NCBI RefSeq assembly: GCF_947494755.1
Contig: NZ_CANLVZ010000001.1
Span: forward strand, 372,001-436,000
Length of the DNA stretch: 64,000 nucleotides
Source: an uncultured Tateyamaria sp.
GTDB taxonomy: Bacteria > Pseudomonadota > Alphaproteobacteria > Rhodobacterales > Rhodobacteraceae
Direction: 5' to 3'
Shown here: positions 20,029-31,015 of the stretch, piece by piece
Layout of the letters: each line of letters opens with the position of its first letter
Position numbering within the stretch: the first letter of the stretch is position 1
Translations under genes and position numbers: made by a program
The notes under the pieces: model-generated
Databases searched by the model: none
What the model was told of the DNA's origin: nothing
Seen by the model: the letters and a program-made list of their open reading frames with translations, nothing else

Positions 20029-20072
20029 TATAACAGGCGCTTATAGCGTTACATTAAAGTAAGGACGGAGCC

Positions 20073-21230
20073 ATGACACCCGGCGCACGCGTGGCTGCGG
20101 CCATCGAAATTCTGGACGCCATTGTCGCGGGTCAACCGGCGGAGCAGACACTGACCCGGTGGGCGCGGGGCAACCGCTTTGCAGGCTCCAAAGACCGTGC
20201 CGCGATCCGTGATCACGTTTTTGATGCGTTGCGCCACTGGCGCAGTGATGCGCTGCGCGGTGGCGGCGTCACGGGCCGTGCGCGGATGATCGGCCGTATG
20301 CGCGGGGCAGGTCTGGATGTGGATGCGGTCTTTGACGGCGTCGGGCACGCCCCCGCACCGCTCAGCGTTGAGGAGCGCGCCGCGGGGCAAGCGCCAGAAA
20401 TGCAGGGTGATCGATGGGATATGCCGGATTGGCTTGTCCACATCTTCAAAGACAGCCTTGGCGACAGCGCAGAGGCCACTGCAATGGCACTGACCGAACG
20501 GGCCCCAATATCCTTGCGGGTCAACACCGCCAAGACGGATGTGGCTGCCGCGCGAGAGATGCTCGCCTCTGACGGGGTCGAGACCGCGCCCAATGCCCGC
20601 GCTGCGACGGCGTTAACCGTGATTGAGGGGCCGCGCCGCGTCCGTGGCGCGCGCGCGTTCAATGAGGGTCTGGTCGAGATGCAGGATGCCTCCGGGCAGG
20701 CCGCCATCGCACAGTTGATCGGGCAAGGCCGTGCCCTTGATTATTGTGCAGGCGGCGGGGGCAAGGCGTTGGCCTTGGCCGCGCAGGGCTGGACCGTGAG
20801 CGCCCATGATATCAACCCGTCAAGGATGCGGGATCTGCCCGCGCGTGCGGACCGAGGCGGGCACACGATCGAGGTTTTGGCCCCCGACGCGGTGGACCAA
20901 AGCGCGCACTTTGACCTTGTTCTGTGCGATGCTCCCTGTTCGGGCGCTGGCACATGGCGCCGCGCGCCCGAGGCGAAATGGGCGCTGACACCTGCGCGTC
21001 TGGAGGAGCTTGTGGCGTTGCAACGTTCCGTTTTGCAATCGGCGGTGCCTCTGGTCTCGGAAAAGGGCGTCTTGGCCTATGCGACCTGCTCGGTTTTGCA
21101 GGCCGAGAACGACGCTCAGATCGCTTGGTTTCTGGATGCAAACCCGGACTGGGACGCCTTGAGCATGACGCATTGGCCAGTGGATGATCAGGGGGATGGC
21201 TTCTTTCTGGCACGGCTTGCGCGGCGCTGA
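20073..21230 (+). CDS. RsmB/NOP2-family RNA (cytosine-5) methyltransferase
   Basis: A 385-residue protein of the RsmB/Nop family. The N-terminal part resembles the NusB/RsmB RNA-binding region (AAAIEILDAIVAGQPAEQTL). The C-terminal methyltransferase domain has ALDYCAGGGGKALALA for SAM, LVLCDAPCSGAGTWRR with the PCSG cysteine, and LAYATCSVLQAEND with the catalytic TCS cysteine. 16S rRNA is the likely target. The gene lies 44 bp after guaB and may share its transcript. Confidence 0.9.
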   Translation: MTPGARVAAAIEILDAIVAGQPAEQTLTRWARGNRFAGSKDRAAIRDHVFDALRHWRSDALRGGGVTGRARMIGRMRGAGLDVDAVFDGVGHAPAPLSVEERAAGQAPEMQGDRWDMPDWLVHIFKDSLGDSAEATAMALTERAPISLRVNTAKTDVAAAREMLASDGVETAPNARAATALTVIEGPRRVRGARAFNEGLVEMQDASGQAAIAQLIGQGRALDYCAGGGGKALALAAQGWTVSAHDINPSRMRDLPARADRGGHTIEVLAPDAVDQSAHFDLVLCDAPCSGAGTWRRAPEAKWALTPARLEELVALQRSVLQSAVPLVSEKGVLAYATCSVLQAENDAQIAWFLDANPDWDALSMTHWPVDDQGDGFFLARLARR

Positions 21231-21374
21231 CGGCGACACAACCTTAAGCATAGAGACAATCGGTATGGTTGTGCTAAGGTGCTCCGAGCGCCTGTTTCTA
21301 TATGTCGATTAAGTCGCAATTAACGGGTTTGCAGGCACAACACGTGCAACGAATCGACAAGGATGAGGTTTTTG

Positions 21375-23678
21375 GTGACCGATAGCGCGCTCTCCCCGGC
21401 CACGAACTCTCGGTTTTCGCAGATGCGCAGTACCCATGCCTACAGTGTGTTGGGGGCTGCGGTACTGCTTGGGGTGATGGCCGCGTTGGTGCCCGAACGG
21501 GTGATCCAGATGGGCCTGACGGCGGCATCTTTGGGCCTACTTGGCCTGGGCCTTGCCGTCATGTTTGCAACGCGCCAAGCAAACGCGCGGCGCAATATGA
21601 CCATTGAGGCGGTGTCGGGCTTTATCGAGAAAGACGCGTCGCCCAGCTTCGTCTGTGACCAAGACGGGGAAGTAGTCCGCGCCAATGCTGCCGCGCGCAA
21701 GGCCTATGGCACGCGCGGCGGTGAAACGCTTGCAGGCACCTTGCGCAACACATTTGCCAATCCGGGCGGTATTTTGTTCCGCCTGCAGGGCGTGGCCAAG
21801 GATGCAGGCTCCGCGCGCGAAGATATTGTGACGCGCAAAGGCCACATGCGGTTGGCCGTGCATGACATGGGCGATTCCAGGCTGTTATGGCGGCTTGAGG
21901 CGGTGCCCGACATCGGTCAGGGGCGCGGGGCGGACGGCCCGGGCTTGCCCATGATCATGATCGGGCGCACCGGCGCGATTTTATACATGAACGAGCCTGC
22001 GCGCACCTTGATCGGGGGGCGCGTCAAATCGCTGGATGCGGTATTTGAAAAGCTGCCGGTTGCCTATGGACAAACCAATGGCATCGCAACAGCCGAGGGA
22101 CCGGTCGACGTTTTGGCGACCCGTGTTGATGCAGGTGCCGGGCGCACAGCGGTCTATTTGCTGCCACCGCCTGAGGGCAAGGCAGACACCGGCGCATGGT
22201 CTTCTTTCGAGGATTTGCCTGTTCCGCTGGTCCGTTTTTCGCCGGACGGAACGGTGCGCAGTTTCAACCGCAAAGGGGCAGACCTTATCGGGCCCGACCT
22301 TGTCGAAGGGGTGCACATCTCGGCCATCATGGAAGGGCTAGGGCGCCCGATTTCCGACTGGCTTGGCGAAACCGTGTCAGGCCGTGCCGTTCAGCAATCC
22401 GAATTCTTGCGATTGAAACGGACCGACAAGGAGATGTTTGTTCAGGTTGCCCTGAACCGCATGAATGACCTTGATGAGGTGTCCATTGTCGGCGTGCTCG
22501 CGGACGCAACCGAATTGAAAACGCTTGAGGCGCAATTCGTGCAAAGCCAGAAAATGCAGGCCATTGGCCAGTTGGCTGGCGGCGTGGCGCACGACTTCAA
22601 CAATTTGCTCACGGCGATCTCGGGCCATTGCGACTTGCTCTTGCTGCGTCATGACCAGGGCGACTCTGATTATAGCGACCTCGTGCAGATCAATCAGAAC
22701 GCCAATCGTGCCGCCGCCTTGGTTGGCCAGCTTCTCGCGTTTTCACGTAAGCAAACGTTGCGTCCAGAAGAGCTTGATCTGCGCGACACGATGTCTGACC
22801 TGACCCATTTGCTGAACCGCTTGGTGGGTGAAAAGGTGAGCCTCAGCCTGACACATGACCCGGTCCTCAAACCGATCCGCGCGGACAAACGCCAGTTGGA
22901 ACAGGTGTTGATGAACCTTGTTGTCAATGCGCGTGACGCGATGCGCGAGGGCGGGGTTATTGAGATCGAAACCGAGTGCATCACCCTTACCGAACCGTTG
23001 GAACGTGACCGTGTGAGTGTGCCCGTTGGTGATTATGTCTGTCTGCGCGTGAAAGATGCGGGAGTCGGTATCCCGGCGGACAAATTGCAAAAAGTGTTTG
23101 AACCGTTTTATACAACGAAGCGCACAGGTGAGGGGACGGGTCTGGGACTGTCCACAGCCTATGGCATCGTAAAGCAAACCGGCGGGTTCATCTTTGTCGA
23201 CAGCAAGCTGGATGAAGGCACCTGCTTTTCAATTATGTTCCCGGTTCTCGAGCAGACGGCAGAGAAGCCGAAGAAGGTCGCCAAGCCCCTTGTCGCGTCT
23301 GAACCGAAACATGGGGACGGTGTTATCCTGCTGGTCGAGGATGAAGCGCCGGTGCGCGCCTTTGCCAGTCGCGCGCTGCGGTTGCGCGGCTATACAGTGC
23401 TCGAGGCGGACTCGGCCGAAGCGGCCCTCAAGACCTTGGAAGACGCGAGTTTGAATGTGGATCTGTTCGTGACGGACGTGGTTATGCCGGGCAAGGATGG
23501 GCCCAGTTGGGTGAAAGAGGCGCTGGTGGAGCGCCCCGAAGTGCGCGTCGTGTTCGTTTCGGGATATGCCGAAGACAGGCTGAGCGATCAGCAAGACAGC
23601 ATTCCAAATTCGGTGTTTCTGCCCAAACCGTTTTCGTTAAATGATCTGGCCGAGACGGTGCATAAACAACTTCACTGA
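21375..23678 (+). CDS. cckA: Cell-cycle hybrid histidine kinase CckA
   Basis: The protein has 767 residues from the GTG at 21375, chosen because AGGATGAGG lies at good distance; an ATG at 21363 would add four residues but has its AAGG directly against it. Two membrane helices come first (AAVLLGVMAALVP; LGLLGLGLAVMFA), then PAS-type regions and a histidine kinase core with His406 in GGVAHDFNN, NLVVNARDAM and GEGTGLGLST. A receiver domain with Asp701 in VTDVVMPGKDG ends it. In alphaproteobacteria CckA feeds ChpT and CtrA, which in Rhodobacterales governs motility and gene transfer agents. It ends six bases from the convergent sulfotransferase gene. Confidence 0.93.
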   Translation: MTDSALSPATNSRFSQMRSTHAYSVLGAAVLLGVMAALVPERVIQMGLTAASLGLLGLGLAVMFATRQANARRNMTIEAVSGFIEKDASPSFVCDQDGEVVRANAAARKAYGTRGGETLAGTLRNTFANPGGILFRLQGVAKDAGSAREDIVTRKGHMRLAVHDMGDSRLLWRLEAVPDIGQGRGADGPGLPMIMIGRTGAILYMNEPARTLIGGRVKSLDAVFEKLPVAYGQTNGIATAEGPVDVLATRVDAGAGRTAVYLLPPPEGKADTGAWSSFEDLPVPLVRFSPDGTVRSFNRKGADLIGPDLVEGVHISAIMEGLGRPISDWLGETVSGRAVQQSEFLRLKRTDKEMFVQVALNRMNDLDEVSIVGVLADATELKTLEAQFVQSQKMQAIGQLAGGVAHDFNNLLTAISGHCDLLLLRHDQGDSDYSDLVQINQNANRAAALVGQLLAFSRKQTLRPEELDLRDTMSDLTHLLNRLVGEKVSLSLTHDPVLKPIRADKRQLEQVLMNLVVNARDAMREGGVIEIETECITLTEPLERDRVSVPVGDYVCLRVKDAGVGIPADKLQKVFEPFYTTKRTGEGTGLGLSTAYGIVKQTGGFIFVDSKLDEGTCFSIMFPVLEQTAEKPKKVAKPLVASEPKHGDGVILLVEDEAPVRAFASRALRLRGYTVLEADSAEAALKTLEDASLNVDLFVTDVVMPGKDGPSWVKEALVERPEVRVVFVSGYAEDRLSDQQDSIPNSVFLPKPFSLNDLAETVHKQLH

Positions 23679-23684
23679 CAGCCA

Positions 23685-24284
23685 TCAGGTGATTGGGATA
23701 CTGTCATATAACTCAAACTCTTCTGCACATTTGCGTCGAAAGCGTTGTTCGACATCTTTAGACAGCTTTTGTGGAATCGATGGCGACACATTCTCGCGTG
23801 CCAGCTCGAACGTGACACCGAGTCGATCGGTCAGAAATGATGTGAGGCGGTCGGGATTTTCGTACCGAAACAAATGCGTCACACCTGTCCCATTGGGTTG
23901 CGTTTCAAGAAATTTGAATTGGCTGCCAACGTCGGCAAAGGGGGGCTTTTGCCCTTTCATGTAGGCCAGCACGAAATCATCAAAGCTGATCCCATGGGTC
24001 GCGTTCGGCTTGCCTTCCATGAAAGGGCGTTGGCGATAGCGCCACCAACTGCCCAGCCAACTGATCGGCTCGCGCATCACGGCCATTACCTCAAGCTCGA
24101 CGTCGCACACCCTCAAAAACATTGGCCGCACAAATCGGTTATACCGATAGACCGGCGCGTGTTTCAGCATGGCGGGTTCGGAAATGATCAGATCTGCATG
24201 CGGGCGCAGCGCGGTTTCGTAAGCGGTGGTGCCGGTTTTGGGCACGGACAAGAACGCCAGCTTTGCCTTGTAAAATACCAACAT
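23685..24284 (-). CDS. Sulfotransferase-family protein
   Basis: A 199-residue protein with the PAPS-binding loop SVPKTGTTA close to the N-terminus and a later MREPISWLGSWWRYRQR segment that matches the 3'-phosphate-binding region of carbohydrate sulfotransferases. No signal peptide or membrane segment is seen. It is shorter than many family members. Base composition is visibly more AT-rich than guaB or cckA. It lies alone between cckA and recA. The acceptor is probably a glycan or a small alcohol, but that cannot be fixed from the sequence. Confidence 0.8.
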   Translation of the reverse strand: MLVFYKAKLAFLSVPKTGTTAYETALRPHADLIISEPAMLKHAPVYRYNRFVRPMFLRVCDVELEVMAVMREPISWLGSWWRYRQRPFMEGKPNATHGISFDDFVLAYMKGQKPPFADVGSQFKFLETQPNGTGVTHLFRYENPDRLTSFLTDRLGVTFELARENVSPSIPQKLSKDVEQRFRRKCAEEFELYDSIPIT

Positions 24285-24403
24285 GTGCCTGTCCGATCAT
24301 CATTTTTCATGTCTCTTTGGTCTGTAAACTACTCCTTAATATCTTCAGGCAAAAGATGGATGCAGAGATTTTAATTGAAATGTTCTTCTTTTGATCTCAT
24401 AAG

Positions 24404-24418
24404 GAACACAATGAGAAC
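24404..24418 (+). promoter_or_regulatory. LexA (SOS) box upstream of recA
   Basis: GAAC-ACAATGA-GAAC is an exact match to the alphaproteobacterial LexA operator GAAC-N7-GAAC. It lies 62 bp ahead of the recA start, so recA is expected to be DNA-damage inducible. Confidence 0.88.
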
Positions 24419-24479
24419 ATCGCCAAGGGCACGGTAGCGATTGCCGGTTTGAAGCGGGTATGACACAAAGGAAAAAACC

Positions 24480-25559
24480 ATGGCAACGGCAGACCTTTTG
24501 ACAATGACAGACAAGAAATCAGCAGACAAACAAAAGGCGCTGGACAGCGCTTTGGCCCAGATCGAACGCCAGTTTGGTAAAGGGTCGATCATGAAGCTTG
24601 GGGCCGAAGGCGCGGTGCAGGACATCAAGGCCAGCTCGACAGGCAGCCTTGGGTTGGATATCGCGCTTGGCATCGGTGGATTGCCGATGGGGCGCATTAT
24701 CGAGATTTATGGCCCGGAATCATCGGGTAAGACGACATTGACGCTGCACTGTGTGGCAGAACAGCAGAAATCCGGTGGTGTCTGCGCCTTTGTGGATGCC
24801 GAACATGCGCTTGATCCGCAATACGCCAAAAAGCTGGGCGTCGACATTGATGAGCTGCTGATTTCGCAACCCGATACTGGCGAGCAGGCGTTGGAGATCA
24901 CGGACACGCTGGTGCGCTCTGGAGCGGTCAATATGGTTGTGGTCGATTCGGTGGCCGCGCTCACGCCCAAGTCGGAACTTGAAGGCGATATGGGCGACAG
25001 CAGCGTTGGCGTGCAGGCACGTCTGATGAGTCAGGCCATGCGGAAACTGACCGGATCGATCAGCCGTTCGAATTGTATGGTTATTTTCATCAACCAAATC
25101 CGGATGAAAATCGGCGTCATGTTTGGCTCGCCGGAAACCACGACCGGGGGCAACGCGCTGAAGTTTTATTCGTCTGTTCGGCTGGATATCCGCCGCATCG
25201 GCGCATTGAAAGACCGCGACGAAGTCGTTGGCAACGCAACCCGCGTGAAAGTCGTCAAAAACAAGGTGGCACCCCCGTTCAAGCAGGTCGAATTCGACAT
25301 CATGTACGGCGAAGGCATCTCGAAAATGGGCGAGTTGCTGGATCTTGGTGTCAAAGCCGGTGTCGTCGAAAAGTCGGGGTCGTGGTTCAGCTACGGGGAT
25401 GAGCGTATCGGCCAAGGCCGTGAAAATGCAAAGTCCTTCCTGAAAGAGAATGCGCATATGGCCGTTGAAATCGAAGACAAAATTCGCGCAGCGCACGGTC
25501 TCGATTTCGACATGTCGCCCGGAGAGAAAACCGAAGACGACGACATTCTGGAAGCATAA
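24480..25559 (+). CDS. recA: Recombinase RecA
   Basis: The 359-residue RecA forms filaments on single-stranded DNA, drives strand exchange and triggers LexA cleavage. Walker A is GPESSGKTT, followed by [31 protein letters not shown] (Walker B and loop L1), [13 protein letters not shown] (L2) and an acidic C-terminus ending [19 protein letters not shown] precedes the ATG. An exact LexA box lies upstream and a terminator downstream, so it is a single-gene unit. Confidence 0.98.
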   Translation: MATADLLTMTDKKSADKQKALDSALAQIERQFGKGSIMKLGAEGAVQDIKASSTGSLGLDIALGIGGLPMGRIIEIYGPESSGKTTLTLHCVAEQQKSGGVCAFVDAEHALDPQYAKKLGVDIDELLISQPDTGEQALEITDTLVRSGAVNMVVVDSVAALTPKSELEGDMGDSSVGVQARLMSQAMRKLTGSISRSNCMVIFINQIRMKIGVMFGSPETTTGGNALKFYSSVRLDIRRIGALKDRDEVVGNATRVKVVKNKVAPPFKQVEFDIMYGEGISKMGELLDLGVKAGVVEKSGSWFSYGDERIGQGRENAKSFLKENAHMAVEIEDKIRAAHGLDFDMSPGEKTEDDDILEA

Positions 25560-25623
25560 ACAGTCGGGTCAGGGGATGCCCAGAAATCCCTGACGTGTTC
25601 GACGGGACACGGACAATATCCGG

Positions 25624-25653
25624 AACAGGCTGTCACGACGGTGGCAGCCTGTT
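25624..25653 (+). terminator. Rho-independent terminator of recA
   Basis: A 13-bp stem with one G-T wobble and a GACG loop begins AACAGGCTG and ends CAGCCTGTT, followed by TCGTTTG. It lies 64 bp after the recA stop. Confidence 0.75.
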
Positions 25654-25722
25654 TCGTTTGTGGACAGTCGGTAGCGGCGGCGGTATGTCAGTGCAACCCC
25701 AAGACGTTTCGGAGCAGACGAC

Positions 25723-28377
25723 ATGCAATCGCTCAACGATATCCGCTCGACCTTTCTGAATTACTTTGAAAAACAAGGGCATGCGGCCGTTCCATCCAGT
25801 CCGCTTGTGCCGCGCAATGACCCAACATTGATGTTCGTCAACTCGGGCATGGTGCAGTTCAAGAACCTGTTCACCGGTTTGGAAAAGCGGGACTATGCGC
25901 GCGCGACGAGTGCGCAAAAATGCGTGCGGGCCGGGGGCAAACACAACGATCTCGATAATGTTGGCTATACGGCGCGCCATCACACGTTTTTCGAGATGCT
26001 CGGCAACTTCAGCTTTGGGGACTATTTCAAAGAAGAGGCGATCCCGTTTGCGTGGAACCTGATCACTGGCGAGTTTGGCATTCCGAAAGATCGCCTTTAC
26101 GTCACGGTCTATCATACAGATGACCAAGCTTTTGATATCTGGAAGAAAATTGGCGTCCCCGAAGAGCGGATCATTCGGATCGCGACCTCGGACAATTTTT
26201 GGCAAATGGGTCCGACCGGTCCGTGCGGTCCCTGTACCGAGATATTTTATGACCATGGGGATCACATCTGGGGCGGTCCTCCGGGCAGCCCCGAAGAGGA
26301 TGGTGACCGGTTTATCGAGATTTGGAACATCGTCTTCATGCAAAACGAGCAGTTTGAAGACGGCTCGATGGTCGATCTCGATATGCAGTCGATCGATACG
26401 GGCATGGGCCTCGAACGCATCGGCGCGCTTTTGCAGGGCAGCCATGACAACTACGATACCGACCTTTTCAAGTCGCTGATCGAGGCATCTGCGCAGGCCA
26501 CGGGCGTCGATCCCTATGGTGATGAAAACGTGCATCACCGCGTTATCGCGGACCATTTGCGTTCGACCTCGTTTTTGATCGCGGACGGGGTGATGCCTTC
26601 GAACGACGGGCGGGGTTATGTGCTGCGCCGGATCATGCGCCGTGCGATGCGACACGCGCATTTGTTGGGTGCCAAAGACCCGGTCATGCACCAGCTTGTG
26701 CCCGCACTTGTCCGTCAAATGGGGGCCGCTTACCCTGAACTTGGGCAGGCGCAGGCTATGATTACAGAGACGCTGGAAGCCGAAGAGAAACGGTTCAAAC
26801 AGACCCTTGAGCGTGGCCTGAAGTTGCTCGACGAAGAGGTGGGTGGCCTGCGTGACGGTGCGGATCTCTCCGGTGCGGCGGCATTCAAGCTCTATGACAC
26901 CTACGGTTTTCCGCTGGACTTGACCCAGGACGCCTTGCGCGAAAAGGGTTTTGGGGTCGACACCGACGGCTTTGACGCGGCCATGGCTGAGCAAAAGGCC
27001 AAGGCCCGCGCGGCCTGGTCCGGGTCCGGCGAGGCGGCGGATGCGACGGTCTGGTTTGATGTTGCGGACGCCAATGGGGCCACGGATTTCCTCGGCTACG
27101 ACACCGAAACGGCTGAGGCGCAGATCACCGCGCTGGTGGTAGAAGGCGCGGAGACGACAGCGGCCGAGGCAGGCACGACGGTCCATATTGCGTTGAACCA
27201 AACCCCGTTTTATGCCGAAAGCGGCGGCCAGGTCGGGGACACGGGCCTGATCCGCACCGAAAATGGGGAGGCGCGCGTCGTTGATACGCGTAAGACGGCT
27301 GGCGTCTTCGTTCATATTGCCGAAGTCACAAAAGGAAGCCTTTCCAAGGGTGAAGCGGCTGTCCTTGAAGTAGATCACACGCGTCGGCAGACCATTCGGG
27401 CCAATCACTCCGCGACCCACCTCCTGCACGAGGCGCTGCGCGAGACATTGGGCGAGCATGTGGCACAGCGCGGTTCGTTGAACGCACCGGACCGGCTCCG
27501 TTTCGATTTCAGCCACACCAAAGCCTTGTCGTCGGATGAGTTGCGGCAGGTCGAGGCGGACGTGAACGCCTATATCCGCCAGAACAGCACCGTCGAAACC
27601 CGGATCATGACGCCCGACGATGCGCGCGCCTTGGGCGCTCAGGCGCTGTTTGGGGAGAAGTACGGCGATGAGGTGCGGGTTGTGTCGATGGGCAAACACG
27701 CCGGTTCCGGCAAGGGCGTAGGTGGCGACACATATTCGCTGGAATTGTGCGGCGGCACCCATGTGCGACAGACCGGCGATATTGGAGCTTTTGTGACGCT
27801 TGGCGACAGCGCATCAAGCGCGGGCGTTCGCCGGATCGAGGCGCTGACAGGGCAGGCCGCCATGGACCATTTGCGTGCGCAGGACCAGCTGCTTGCCGAG
27901 GCTGCCGCAGAGTTGAAAGCCCCGACGCAGGACGTGCCTGCGCGTCTCAAACTGCTGCTCGAAGAACGCAAGGCGCTCACCAGCGAGGTCGCTCAATTGC
28001 GCCGTGATCTGGCGATGTCTGGCGGCGGTCAATCCGCGCCGGACGTGCAGGATATCAACGGGACAGCGTTCATCGCGCAAGTGGTCAGCGGTGTCATGGG
28101 CAAGGACCTGCCTGCACTGATTGACGAGCATAAGCAGCGCCTTGGCAGTGGTGCTGTGTTGTTGATCGCGGATGCAGACGGCAAGGTTGCGGTCGCCGCG
28201 GGGGTCACACAGGACAAGGCTGACAGCCTCAGCGCGGTCGATTTGGTCAAGGCCGCTGTCGCCGAACTGGGCGGCAAAGGCGGCGGCGGACGCGCCGACC
28301 TTGCCCAAGGAGGTGCCAAGGATGCCAGCAATGCCGATGCTGCCATTGCAGCCGCTCAAGCCATCATAGGAGGATAG
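25723..28377 (+). CDS. alaS: Alanine--tRNA ligase
   Basis: The 884-residue class II synthetase charges tRNA-Ala. The N-terminus has the typical [11 protein letters not shown]...[19 protein letters not shown] motif 1 region. Motif 2/3 residues appear in [14 protein letters not shown] and GMGLERI. The editing domain has zinc ligands NHSATHLLH and ELCGGTH, and the C-terminal C-Ala domain ends in a Gly-rich stretch ([16 protein letters not shown]) as in E. coli AlaS. The length is normal. The next gene follows after one base. Confidence 0.98.
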   Translation: MQSLNDIRSTFLNYFEKQGHAAVPSSPLVPRNDPTLMFVNSGMVQFKNLFTGLEKRDYARATSAQKCVRAGGKHNDLDNVGYTARHHTFFEMLGNFSFGDYFKEEAIPFAWNLITGEFGIPKDRLYVTVYHTDDQAFDIWKKIGVPEERIIRIATSDNFWQMGPTGPCGPCTEIFYDHGDHIWGGPPGSPEEDGDRFIEIWNIVFMQNEQFEDGSMVDLDMQSIDTGMGLERIGALLQGSHDNYDTDLFKSLIEASAQATGVDPYGDENVHHRVIADHLRSTSFLIADGVMPSNDGRGYVLRRIMRRAMRHAHLLGAKDPVMHQLVPALVRQMGAAYPELGQAQAMITETLEAEEKRFKQTLERGLKLLDEEVGGLRDGADLSGAAAFKLYDTYGFPLDLTQDALREKGFGVDTDGFDAAMAEQKAKARAAWSGSGEAADATVWFDVADANGATDFLGYDTETAEAQITALVVEGAETTAAEAGTTVHIALNQTPFYAESGGQVGDTGLIRTENGEARVVDTRKTAGVFVHIAEVTKGSLSKGEAAVLEVDHTRRQTIRANHSATHLLHEALRETLGEHVAQRGSLNAPDRLRFDFSHTKALSSDELRQVEADVNAYIRQNSTVETRIMTPDDARALGAQALFGEKYGDEVRVVSMGKHAGSGKGVGGDTYSLELCGGTHVRQTGDIGAFVTLGDSASSAGVRRIEALTGQAAMDHLRAQDQLLAEAAAELKAPTQDVPARLKLLLEERKALTSEVAQLRRDLAMSGGGQSAPDVQDINGTAFIAQVVSGVMGKDLPALIDEHKQRLGSGAVLLIADADGKVAVAAGVTQDKADSLSAVDLVKAAVAELGGKGGGGRADLAQGGAKDASNADAAIAAAQAIIGG

Positions 28378-28378
28378 G

Positions 28379-28666
28379 ATGCCAGCACTTTGGATCGCTC
28401 ATGTCACCGTCACCGACGAAGAGGCGTATAAGAAATACGCCGCAGGAGCCACTGCGGCCATCGCTGAACACGGAGGCACCTTCATCGCGCGCGGCGGGCG
28501 GTATGTGCAGCTTGAAGGCACGGACCGGCCCCGCAATGTGGTCGCGAGGTTCCCAGATGTCGAAACCGCCGAGCGCTGCTATCATTCGGAGACGTATCAG
28601 GCCGCGCTGGCCCATGCCCGCGGCGCATCCGAGCGCGAACTCATGATCCTGGAAACGACCGAATAA
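28379..28666 (+). CDS. DUF1330 family protein
   Basis: This 95-residue protein has the dimeric ferredoxin-like alpha/beta fold of DUF1330. It shows family features AYKKYAAGATAAIAEHGG, FIARGGRY, RFPDVETAERCYHSETYQ and RELMILE. No function is established for the family. It begins one base after the alaS stop, with AGGAGG just upstream of the ATG, so it is co-transcribed with alaS. Confidence 0.88.
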   Translation: MPALWIAHVTVTDEEAYKKYAAGATAAIAEHGGTFIARGGRYVQLEGTDRPRNVVARFPDVETAERCYHSETYQAALAHARGASERELMILETTE

Positions 28667-28668
28667 CC

Positions 28669-28712
28669 TTCTTTTGACTGAAAATACCGTGGGGTCTGGG
28701 GCAAAGCCCCAG
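28669..28712. terminator. Terminator hairpin within a repeated intergenic motif
   Basis: TTCTTTTGAC-TG-AAAATACC (28669-28688) is followed by a CTGGGGC-AAA-GCCCCAG hairpin (28696-28712) between the convergent DUF1330 and typA genes. The first 20 bases recur, with two differences, at 59408-59427. Similar elements followed by G/C hairpins are common after genes in Rhodobacterales. Confidence 0.65.
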
Positions 28713-28720
28713 TCCGGCGG

Positions 28721-30538
28721 TTAGCCCGCGCGCGCCATGCGTTTGCGCTCATGCGGATCCAGAAACCGCTTGCGCAGCCGGATCGCGTTCGGCGTCACTT
28801 CGACCAGTTCGTCGTCGTCGATATAGGCAATCGCCTCTTCCAGCGACATGGTGATAGGGGTCGTCAGACGCACCGCTTCGTCTGTACCTGAGGCACGCAC
28901 GTTCGTCAGCTTCTTACCCTTCAATGGGTTCACTTCCAGATCGTTGTTCCGGCTGTGCTCGCCAATGATCATGCCGGTATAGACGTCTGCCTGCGCCCCG
29001 ATGAACATCCGGCCCCGCTCTTCGAGGTTCCAGAGCGCAAAGGCGACGGACTGCCCATTTTCCATTGAGATCAGCACACCTGCGCGACGGCCCGGGATGG
29101 CACCTTTGTGCGGTGCCCATTCATGAAAGACGCGGTTCAGCACGCCCGTGCCGCGCGTGTCGGTCAGAAATTCACCGTGATAGCCGATCAGCCCGCGCGA
29201 GGGCACGTGGGCGACGATGCGGGTCTTGCCCGCGCCGGCAGGCTTCATTTCGACCAGCTCGCCTTTGCGGGTGCCAGTCAGTTTCTCGATCACGGCGCCG
29301 GAATATTCGTCATCGACGTCGATGGTCGCCTCTTCGATGGGTTCGTGGCGCACCCCGTCGATCTCCTGAAACAGAACCTGCGGGCGGGAAATCGACAGCT
29401 CGAACCCCTCGCGACGCATGTTTTCGATCAGCACGCCCATCTGCAATTCGCCGCGTCCTGCCACTTCGAACGCGTCACCACCGGGCGTGTCGCTGATCTT
29501 GATGGCGACGTTGGATTCTGCCTCTTTCATCAGCCGGTCCCGTATGACGCGCGACTGCACCTTTTTGCCGTCCCGTCCGGCAAGGGGGGAGTCGTTGATG
29601 CCGAAGGTGACGGTGATGGTGGGCGGGTCAATCGGTTGGGCCGGGATCGCGTCGGCCACGGATTGTTCGGCCAGCGTGTCGGCCACGGTCGCCTTGGTCA
29701 TGCCCGCGATGGACACGATGTCGCCCGCTTCGGCCACATCAATCGCCGTTTGATCCAGACCACGGAAGGCGAGGATCTTGGTGCAGCGGAAGTTTTCGAT
29801 CAACGTGCCGTCGCGCGACATCGCCTTGATCGTCTGGCCCGCTTTCAATGTGCCGGACTCGACACGGCCCGTCAGCAGCCGACCCAGAAACGGATCACCG
29901 CCAAGGGTTGTGGCAAGCATGGTAAACGGCTTGTCCGCATCCGCCAACTGAGCGGGGGCAGGGACGTGATCAAGGATCAGGTCGAACAGCGCATCAAGGC
30001 CCTTGCGCGGTCCGTCCAGCTCGTGATCGGCCCAACCGGCACGTCCCGAGGCGTACATGGAGGGGAAATCCAACTGCTCGTCGGTCGCGTCCAGATTGGC
30101 AAAGAGATCGAAACATTCGTCCAGCGCGCGGTCAGGCTCACCATCGGGTTTGTCGACCTTGTTGACGACGACGATAGGGCGCAGGCCCAATTTCAGCGCC
30201 TTGGAGGTCACGAATTTTGTCTGCGGCATCGGCCCTTCGGCGGCATCGACCAGCAGCACGACGCCATCGACCATCGACAGGATCCGCTCGACCTCGCCCC
30301 CGAAATCGGCGTGGCCGGGGGTGTCGACAATATTGATGCGCGTGCCCTTCCACTCGACCGATGTGGGCTTGGCAAAGATGGTGATCCCGCGCTCGCGCTC
30401 CAGATCGTTGCTGTCCATGGCCCGCTCGGTCGTGGCCTGATTTTCGCGGTAGGTGCCGGACTGTTTCAGCAACTCGTCCACAAGCGTCGTCTTGCCGTGG
30501 TCAACGTGTGCGATGATGGCGATATTGCGCAGATCCAT
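28721..30538 (-). CDS. typA: Ribosome-associated GTPase TypA/BipA
   Basis: The 605-residue translational GTPase is related to EF-G and takes part in ribosome assembly and stress adaptation. G1 is [10 protein letters not shown], the switch I Thr lies in [11 protein letters not shown]3 is [12 protein letters not shown] and G4 is [16 protein letters not shown]. The C-terminal part has [19 protein letters not shown] and [14 protein letters not shown], specific to TypA. I start at the ATG at 30538, which has AGAGG upstream and gives the family N-terminus. Confidence 0.97.
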   Translation of the reverse strand: MDLRNIAIIAHVDHGKTTLVDELLKQSGTYRENQATTERAMDSNDLERERGITIFAKPTSVEWKGTRINIVDTPGHADFGGEVERILSMVDGVVLLVDAAEGPMPQTKFVTSKALKLGLRPIVVVNKVDKPDGEPDRALDECFDLFANLDATDEQLDFPSMYASGRAGWADHELDGPRKGLDALFDLILDHVPAPAQLADADKPFTMLATTLGGDPFLGRLLTGRVESGTLKAGQTIKAMSRDGTLIENFRCTKILAFRGLDQTAIDVAEAGDIVSIAGMTKATVADTLAEQSVADAIPAQPIDPPTITVTFGINDSPLAGRDGKKVQSRVIRDRLMKEAESNVAIKISDTPGGDAFEVAGRGELQMGVLIENMRREGFELSISRPQVLFQEIDGVRHEPIEEATIDVDDEYSGAVIEKLTGTRKGELVEMKPAGAGKTRIVAHVPSRGLIGYHGEFLTDTRGTGVLNRVFHEWAPHKGAIPGRRAGVLISMENGQSVAFALWNLEERGRMFIGAQADVYTGMIIGEHSRNNDLEVNPLKGKKLTNVRASGTDEAVRLTTPITMSLEEAIAYIDDDELVEVTPNAIRLRKRFLDPHERKRMARAG

Positions 30539-30621
30539 GTCGGGCCTCTTTGATGCGTACAAAACCCGTGGATGCGGGCGGTTGTGCGGCCCATATCGCG
30601 CCGCGCCGCAGAAAGAAAGGT

Positions 30622-30957
30622 CTAGTGTGTCGCGGTGTTCGAGAACAGCTGAATGACCACAATGCCCGCGATGATGAGCCCCAGCCCCAAGAGCGCGGCG
30701 CCGTCCAGACGTTGCCCGAACACTGCAAAGCCGATCAGCGCAATCAACACGATCCCAAGGCCGGACCAGAGCGCATAGGCGATCCCGACGGGGATGTATT
30801 TCAGCGCAATACCGAGGAAGTAGAACGCCACCCCGTAGGCGAGGACAACAACCACGGTTGGCCCGAACCGGGTGAACTGATTGCTCGCCTGCAACGCGGT
30901 GGTCCCGATGGTTTCAGCCGTCACCGCCAAAACCAGGTAGATGTAGTGAAGCGGCAT
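30622..30957 (-). CDS. Small multidrug resistance (SMR) efflux protein, EmrE-like
   Basis: A 111-residue protein with four membrane helices, the usual size of SMR transporters. The key proton/drug-binding Glu is in AVTAETIGTTALQ (about residue 15), and GIAYALWSGLGIVLIALIG and FGQRLDGAALLGLGLIIAG match EmrE closely. It should export cationic drugs or related metabolites in exchange for protons as an antiparallel dimer. It lies between typA and the MscS-type gene on the same strand. Confidence 0.92.
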   Translation of the reverse strand: MPLHYIYLVLAVTAETIGTTALQASNQFTRFGPTVVVVLAYGVAFYFLGIALKYIPVGIAYALWSGLGIVLIALIGFAVFGQRLDGAALLGLGLIIAGIVVIQLFSNTATH

Positions 30958-31015
30958 GGCGCGCCCTCGTGTTCAGCCCTTGATCGGCCAAACCTCTGGA
31001 CGCGCCGGGGTGAAG

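Noticed and set aside
25633-27762. 709-codon minus-strand frame opposite alaS
   Set aside because: High GC leaves the antisense frame open. alaS on the plus strand matches its family along the full length.
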